Below, in pieces: positions 58,673-64,000 of a stretch of 64,000 bases of DNA. Each line of letters starts with the position of its first letter. The first letter of the stretch is position 1. Made by a program: the position numbers and the translations under genes. Source of the stretch: Piliocolobus tephrosceles (lineage: Eukaryota > Chordata > Mammalia > Primates > Cercopithecidae); the NCBI RefSeq assembly GCF_002776525.5, contig NC_045437.1, positions 136,634,797 through 136,698,796 of the forward strand. The letters run 5' to 3'. The notes beneath the pieces were generated by a model that made no database searches, was not told the origin of the DNA, and saw nothing but the letters and a program-made list of their open reading frames with translations.

Positions 58673-58974
58673 CGTGTATGCGTGTGTGTGTGTGACGGAG
58701 TTTTGCTATTATTGCCCAGGCTGGAGTGCAGTGGCGTGATCTTGACTCACCGCAACCTCTGCCTCCTGGGTTCAAGTGATTGTCCTGCCTCAGCCTCCCA
58801 ACTACCTGGGATTACAGGCATGCACCACCACACCTAGCTAATTTTGTATTTTTAGTAGAGATGGGGTTTCTCCATGTTGCTCAGGCTGATCTCGAACTCC
58901 CAACCTCAGGTGATCCACCTGCCTCAGCCTCCCAAAGCGCTGGGATTACAGGCATGAACCACTGCGCCTGGCCC
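58673..58974 (-). mobile_element. AluS-type, inverted, with TG-converted tail
   Basis: The duplication ttttattatctctt lies at 58659-58672 and 58975-58988. Where the inverted A tail should be (58673-58694) there is cgtgtatgcg followed by TG units. The body runs from gacggagttttgctattatt to accactgcgcctggccc. Confidence 0.92.
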
Positions 58975-58988
58975 TTTTATTATCTCTT

Positions 58989-60287
58989 AACAACACAACA
59001 TGATGTCTCTTTTCATAACAGACTTAAAAAGCATTTGAGAAAAAGTTCTAAAAATAATAAGCCTCTTAGTTAACATGTCATAAAGGCCTCTGGCAACTGT
59101 ATGAAGAGAATTTTGAAAACTTGCCCACTGGTCTGACTTTCTGACTACATCCTTGATGTTCCTCAAACACTAGTTCATTAGGTCCTCCCTGTTTAACTTG
59201 AAGCCCATCCTTCCCTGTTACTGTATCATCCAGCCAAATCCCAAAGGCCCTTCATGTTTAATTATTTCCCCAATCAAGTCCTAAAGACAATTAAAAAAAA
59301 AAACAACTGAATATTCCCTCAATTCATTTGTCCTTTGAGCTAAAAGCAAAGGAAGATAGATTATAGTTATCATTTCACCCTCACAAGTCAATGTTGAACT
59401 TTCCAGAATGTAAGTATCTGGCCTACCCTTATAAGAACAGATACAGAAACTGCAAATTGAGTGAAGCCATCATCTATTTCTACTTGTGTTGTCCCACATT
59501 TGTCTCTTTCTGTATACGTTAGCCATTCTGTGCTCCCAAGCTAGTTATAAAGCTGTTCTGTATAGTGGAAATAGGTGATCAAAGTATGATTTCACAAATC
59601 ACCTAGGTTATTTCCATAGAAAGTGAACGTTGTAGCTTCACAATGCTTAAAGAGAGGGAGAATAATGAGAACAAACCTCACAGGGAATATGCTCTATAGA
59701 AGAGGTACGTTAACCATATAGTAAGTGAGTTCCAAAATTATCAAAAGTCCAGTTGCTCAGTTAGGACAGGAGCAGACCTCTGTGAAGAGTATAGTTAATG
59801 TTTGAGATATACCTTTCTACAAGCGGTTTTAGGGGGAAGCTGGCTTGACCACCACAGTGGAGACACATGCGACAGGTGAGGTCCCTCTAGGGCCGGTCTT
59901 CAGATATTAGCACGAAGGCTACAGGGTGCCATCCTGTCACAGGATGACAGAGCACATAGTCTGAGCTCTCTGTATTTGGAGAAGCGTCTGACAAGAGTGT
60001 AGCTCTGCCTAAGCTCTCCTGGTGTCTGTTAAACTCTTGAGTGTATATGTATTTTTGAAGTCCAGTAGTTGAGGTCGGTAACTTGGTAATTTGCATATGG
60101 GGAGTCTGATAAGGTTTAATGTAACAGTGCCAAGGGGAGAGGGGCCTACGCCAAGTTCTTACATATGGAATCTGATAAAGCATCATACTCTTGAAGGGAG
60201 GGGGAATTTCACTCCAAAACATCAAACTATATAAAAAGCTGTATTACAAAAGAAGTTGTTTTCCCAACTTGACTGTGAATGTACCAA
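58989..60287. other. Intergenic, unassigned
   Basis: No repeat family is recognised with confidence. The segment 59800-60230 is GC-richer than its surroundings and contains an inverted 112-codon open frame (59887-60225) with no family resemblance, a short hairpin (catcctgtcacaggatg, about 59930) and an octamer-like ATTTGCAT at about 60090. It could be part of an old LTR. Confidence 0.35.
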
Positions 60288-60301
60288 TATGTTTAATTTT
60301 T

Positions 60302-60596
60302 TTTTTTTTTTTTTTTGAGACGGAGTCTCCCTCTGTCGCCCAGGCTGGAGTGCAGTGGCGCGATCTCAGCTCACTGCAAGCTCCTCCTTCCCGGTTACGC
60401 CATTCTCCTGCCTCAGCCTCCTGAGTAGCTGGGACTACAGGCGCCCGCCACCACGCCCGACTAATTTTTTGTGTTTTTAGTAGAGACGGGGTTTCAGCGT
60501 GTTAGCCAGGATGGTCTGGATCTCCTGACCTTGTGATCCGCCCGTCTCAGCCTCCCAAAGTGTTGGGATTATAGGCGTGAGCCACCGTGCCCGGCC
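60302..60596 (-). mobile_element. AluY, inverted
   Basis: T run, then gagacggagtctccctctgt, ctcactgcaagctcctcctt and ending gagccaccgtgcccggcc. The duplication tatgtttaattttt lies at 60288-60301 and 60597-60610. Confidence 0.95.
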
Positions 60597-60610
60597 TATG
60601 TTTAATTTTT

Positions 60611-61170
60611 TAAAGTGCATTTGTAAGTTGGAATGGAGGTAGTTTGCTACAGAGTTGCTACCAGCCATCCTCACCTGGGTAACTGTTGCAGTGACCTTGG
60701 CAATTTCAGCCAAACCTATTTAAACCTGAAGTGTCTACATAATTTCTGTAGCTGCTTATGTCAGAATTGTAGGACTTCTCTTAAGTATTTAATATAATTG
60801 GATCTTCCTTTACTTCTCACAGGCATGTCATTAAGAGCAATAGAATCTACACAATTAGCTTGTATGTTGAAGTAAACGTTCAAAATAAGAATTGAATAGT
60901 ATGCAGTTATAGTGTTCAGTAAATCAACAAACACTTAAGTACTTTTTTTCCTGCATTTATCTTGCTTACCATTGAGTTCCCAGCTTCTGACACAGGGTCT
61001 GGAATGTAGTAGGAAATGTTTGTTGACTGACTAAAAGAAAAGGAAAAAATAAAGGAAGAAAATGAAGGAGGAGGCAGAGGAAAAGGAACTAAAGATAAAA
61101 GCAAAAAACAAAGAGTGGCCTACTGTTTTGCTACCAGCAGAGAATATAAAGCTGGAAGGGACTCCAGAGT
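60611..61170. other. Intergenic, unassigned
   Basis: A purine-rich stretch (61030-61115) precedes the LTR insertion site. Nothing gene-like is seen. Confidence 0.45.
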
Positions 61171-61501
61171 GTATTGTTATGCCCAGACCGTTTATTCCCC
61201 AAAGAAGACCACCAGAGTCCAGAGTCAAAGCCAAGCGGCAAGGATCTTTACTGCAAGTTTGAACTTGGTCCCTCCGTTGCTCAACGTACAAGAGGGCCCC
61301 GAACGATGCATGTGCTTGCTTTTTATAGCCCGATGTAAGCAGGTTATAGAGGAACAAGGGAATTCTTTTGGTTACAGCATTACAATTGGTTAACATTTTA
61401 AGTTATACCTTTAGCAGTTTTCTATTGGTTCCCGCGCTTTCAGTAAAGCCGTAAACGGTTGTGACCTTATTGGGGGTCTCTCCGGGTGGTGTTTTTCCAA
61501 A

Positions 61502-61660
61502 GTTGAAATATATGGTGTGTTTGTACTGGGCCCAGGAAGTTGAGATATATGGTGTGTTTGTACTGGGCCCAGGAAGTTGAGATATATGGNNNNNNNNNNA
61601 GATATATGGTGTGTTTGTACTGGGCCCAGGAAGTTGAGATATATGGAGGAATGTGTTTGT
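61502..61660. repeat. 37-bp tandem repeat in LTR U3
   Basis: Two full units start at 61502 and 61539, and a third starts at 61576 and runs into the N gap. Further full or partial units resume at 61600 and 61633. Each unit holds gttgagatatatgg and actgggcccaggaa. The true copy number is unknown because of the gap. Confidence 0.9.
61590..61599. other. Assembly gap, 10 N
   Basis: It falls exactly within the tandem repeat, which suggests a repeat-collapse problem. The real length is unknown. Confidence 1.
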
Positions 61661-61776
61661 ACTGGGCCTGGGGCTGAGGAATGTGTGAATTGTGTGAATG
61701 TGTCGGTGTTGGGCCCAGGAAGTTGAGATATATGTTTGTACTGGGCCCAGGGCTGAGGAATGTGTTCTTTCAGTAT

Positions 61777-62114
61777 ATGGTTGAAACTTCTCATTTCACA
61801 GCTAGGGATGTGGATGCCTCATAGGAGGAAGTGACTCTCCCAAAGTCACACCGTTGGTAGGAGGCTCGGTCGGACCTGATCCCAGGTCTTCTGATCCCTG
61901 GCCTGGGGTTCTCTATGTTATACCAGAATCTTACTGGGGTTCTGCACCTATATTGAGAGGTTACTCCTTCCCAGACAACTGGGTTAAGGGCTGGGAGAAC
62001 AAAATGCAGAATACGTGATTCCCGTCCCAGAGGAGCTCACACTCGTGCCAGTGGCTGAGCAATCTCAGCTTTGTAGCTGCAAAGCCCTCTGAGAAAGTGA
62101 GGTAAGAAACCAGC
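61777..62114 (-). repeat. Old MIR-like repeat, right half, then unassigned
   Basis: The stretch gaagtgactctcccaaagtc and tgatcccaggtcttctgatc (61828-61893) resembles an inverted MIR or related old SINE. The LTR was inserted into or next to it. After about 61910 nothing is recognised. Confidence 0.5.
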
Positions 62115-62895
62115 AGGACTTGTTTTCTGGTCACCACCCTGCTGTCCTATTCTGGACAGGAACTGATCCAGATAGGGTAAAGTTTAAAAAACCAGCAGAA
62201 ACCAGCAGATGGTGACAAAGGTGATCCCTAGTTGCCCTCATTGCTTATTGGCATAAGACGCTCCCACCAACGCCATGACAATTTACAAATGCCATGGTAA
62301 CAACTCAGTTATTACCACCCCCTTTCTAGAAATTTCTGAATAATCTGCCCCTTAATTTCCATGTAATTAAAAAGATATAAATACAGCTAGCCAGCAGCCC
62401 ACAAGTACCAACTCTGAGCACACTGCCCATGAACCCTGCCCTGCAAGGAGAAGTACCATTCAATAAACGATCACTGTCTAACACCACTGGCTCACCCTTG
62501 AGTTCTTTCCTGGGTGAAGCAAAAAATCCTCCTGGGCTAAGCCCCAATTTTGGGGCTTGCCTGTCCTGCAACATGTAGCAACCACAAAGGGATGAATACA
62601 GCAATCAGGAGGCAGTGACTAATTCAGCAATAAGACAGTGGAGACAGTGGCAACAGAGATTGGTGGAAAGGCAAGATGAAAGACAGTGAGAGATGGTCAC
62701 TGACAAGGAAGTGAGAGGCAGCAGTTGGCGGTCAGTTGGATAGTAGGACGGCAAAATGGAGAAATGATCGTCAGCGCTACGGTGATCAAAGCTGCAGAGC
62801 CAAGGGGTCTTTTAAGAGCTGTCTTTCCTGGGTTTCGAAAGCCAAAAATGCTCCTGGACAATTTTGGGGCTTGTCCTGCCACAAAAAGAAGGGAG
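62115..62895 (+). mobile_element. ERV1 LTR remnant (LTR10/HERV-IP-like) with short internal piece
   Basis: It contains acaatttacaaatgccatgg, a TATA-like aagatataaatacag, an AATAAA (62463-62468, in ttcaataaacgatcac), then ttctttcctgggtgaagc and aagccccaattttggggctt near 62540. A second, more diverged copy of this end (ctttcctgggtttcgaaagc, caattttggggcttgtcctg) lies at 62820-62880, after about 240 bp of non-LTR sequence. This suggests a reduced LTR-internal-LTR structure. Limits and family are approximate. Confidence 0.6.
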
Positions 62896-63239
62896 ACAGC
62901 TGCTTTGTTGTAATGAATTGTGGCTGAGTTGGGTGGACATGTCCCAAATCTGTTTGTGATTGTTGAGTCAGGCAAGCATTGCAAATGTTTGCAGATGTGT
63001 CTGTCAATACCTTCAAATTGCTACCTTTGTTTTGGTGATTTACGTCTTAAGGGGCCAATTTCTGCTTTGTATGGAACTACAGAATCATCTACTGTACATG
63101 AGCCACCGGTTGTTAAAAGAGGAAACTAGCATGTATGGAGCAGTTTGAATACCAAGCACCGTGGGACACATTTGTAATCCTCACAACTGCTCTGTGATGC
63201 CAGGCAATGGCACCCCCAGTTTATGAGCTGCCAGGAGGG

Positions 63240-63430
63240 TGTAGAAGTTAAGAGCAAAGACAGGCTCAAAAAGGAATCTCAGCTCCCTCATCTTCCAGGC
63301 CTGTGACCATGAGCAAGTGACTTACTCTGTTAATTCAATTTTGTTGTCTGTAAAATCAATCTCATAACAACACTTGCTTTATAGTTATTGATAGGATTGA
63401 ACAACTAATTTACATAAAGTGCCTGCCACA
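63240..63430 (+). repeat. MIR SINE
   Basis: It contains GACCATGAGCAAGTGACTTA and GTTGTCTGTAAAATCAATCT, then TACATAAAGTGCCTGCCACA. Confidence 0.75.
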
Positions 63431-63464
63431 TAACAAGATGAGCTTATGCTCATGAATTCATAAG

Positions 63465-63670
63465 CACTATGCCAGGCATTGTTCTGAACATGTATTACAT
63501 GTATTAATTCAGTCCCCACGACAACTCCATGAGACAGGTACTGTTGACATGCCTATTTATAGATGGAAAAACTGAGGCACAGAGAGGTTAAGTAACTTAC
63601 CTGGGGTCACAGAGCCAACAAGTGGTAGAACCAGGATTTAAAGTTAAAGTCTGGTACCAGAGTTCCTGCT
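63465..63670 (-). repeat. MIR SINE, inverted
   Basis: It contains CACTATGCCAGGCATTGTTC, AACTGAGGCACAGAGAGGTT and AAGTAACTTACCTGGGGTCA. It is well preserved. Confidence 0.85.
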
Positions 63671-63739
63671 TTTCACCATTTCATTGCACTGTCACTATAA
63701 ACTGTTAGTAAAGAAACCTCAACAACTATTAGTTACTTT

Positions 63740-63850
63740 TTTATGATGAATATGAAAGAGATTCAGGGGGTTAAGTGACTTGCACAAGATTTCACAAGTG
63801 TACATGGCAGAGCCCTTGCAGTGTGAGCCAAGGTTGGTTCCCTAACTCAT
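63740..63850 (-). repeat. MIR SINE fragment, inverted
   Basis: It contains TTAAGTGACTTGCACAAGAT and TTTCACAAGTGTACATGGCA in inverted MIR order. Confidence 0.6.
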
Positions 63851-64000
63851 GCTTGTTCTGTTGTATTTCTTTAATGGGAAAGGCCTGGGAGGTGCCTACT
63901 TAAGAGATAAATGTCCACAGGGGAGCATCTGGACAGAGTATCTACAGCCACTAGGAGTTGGCAGAGAAAGGACAGTGTGGTGACAAGTCATGCTTGCCAC

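Larger units (their letters stand above)
61175..61772 (-). mobile_element. Gammaretrovirus-type solo LTR, probably lineage-specific
   Basis: It has TG...CA ends and a perfect 4-bp duplication GTAT (61171-61174 and 61773-61776). In the inverted reading it starts TGAAAGAACACATTCCTC and ends GGGCATAACA. A TATA box (TATAAAAAG, complement of 61317-61326), CCAAT boxes (complements near 61385 and 61425) and AATAAA (complement of 61191-61196) follow in LTR order. The U3 part contains a 37-bp tandem repeat, and 10 N fall inside it. No viral genes are present. The family could be the PTERV/MacERV type (inference). Confidence 0.85.

Noticed and set aside
61411..61794. 127-codon minus-strand open frame with repeated GPVQTH units
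   Set aside because: It is the LTR U3 tandem repeat read in one frame and crosses the N gap. It is not a protein gene.

Overview
The window is nuclear DNA from a catarrhine primate. It has long introns, dense Alu/L1/L2/MIR repeats, primate-specific L1PA and AluY copies, and one host gene with clean GT-AG splicing. Some AluY copies carry a TTGAGCCACC variant that I associate with Old World monkeys, and a young-looking gammaretrovirus-type solo LTR lies at 61.2-61.8 kb, so an Old World monkey is the best guess (inference). Two runs of N (100 and 10 bases) mark a draft assembly.

The window is organised around one gene, FAM114A2, on the + strand. Its untranslated first exon lies in a CpG island near 4.86-5.0 kb. 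The ATG is at 8830 and the stop at 55803-55805. Thirteen coding exons join without a frameshift into 1,518 nt (505 codons plus stop). The product is a FAM114-family protein with a W-rich motif (W82-W88) and a glutamate-rich helical stretch (about residues 273-304). The CpG island also holds a good minus-strand splice donor at 4756/4757, which fits a head-to-head neighbour, most likely MFAP3. Bases 1-4750 would then be intron 1 of that gene.

Layout: 1-4.6 kb is neighbour intron with L2, MIR, MER5, hAT and AluY. 4.64-5.1 kb is the bidirectional promoter. 5-18 kb holds coding exons 2-8 among L1, Alu and an ERV1 solo LTR. 18.1-36.5 kb is intron 8, filled by an L1 (20.8-33.8 kb) into which a second full-length L1 (21.3-27.5 kb) and two Alus have inserted. 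36.5-55.8 kb holds exons 9-14 with nested Tigger, MaLR and L1M copies, a 600-bp AT-repeat tract and a 100-N gap. 55.8-57.0 kb is the 3' UTR. 57-64 kb is intergenic, with two Alus, the young solo LTR with a 37-bp tandem repeat, and an older ERV1 LTR remnant.

I found no new coding system. The most unusual signals are rearrangement scars: a 45-nt exact copy of L2 sequence embedded in an Alu; a 24-nt exact inverted repeat in the same neighbourhood, beside the AT-rich tract; an Alu without tail or target duplication that replaces about 340 bp of L1; and overlapping short inverted repeats at 13.77-13.84 kb that look like a template switch.
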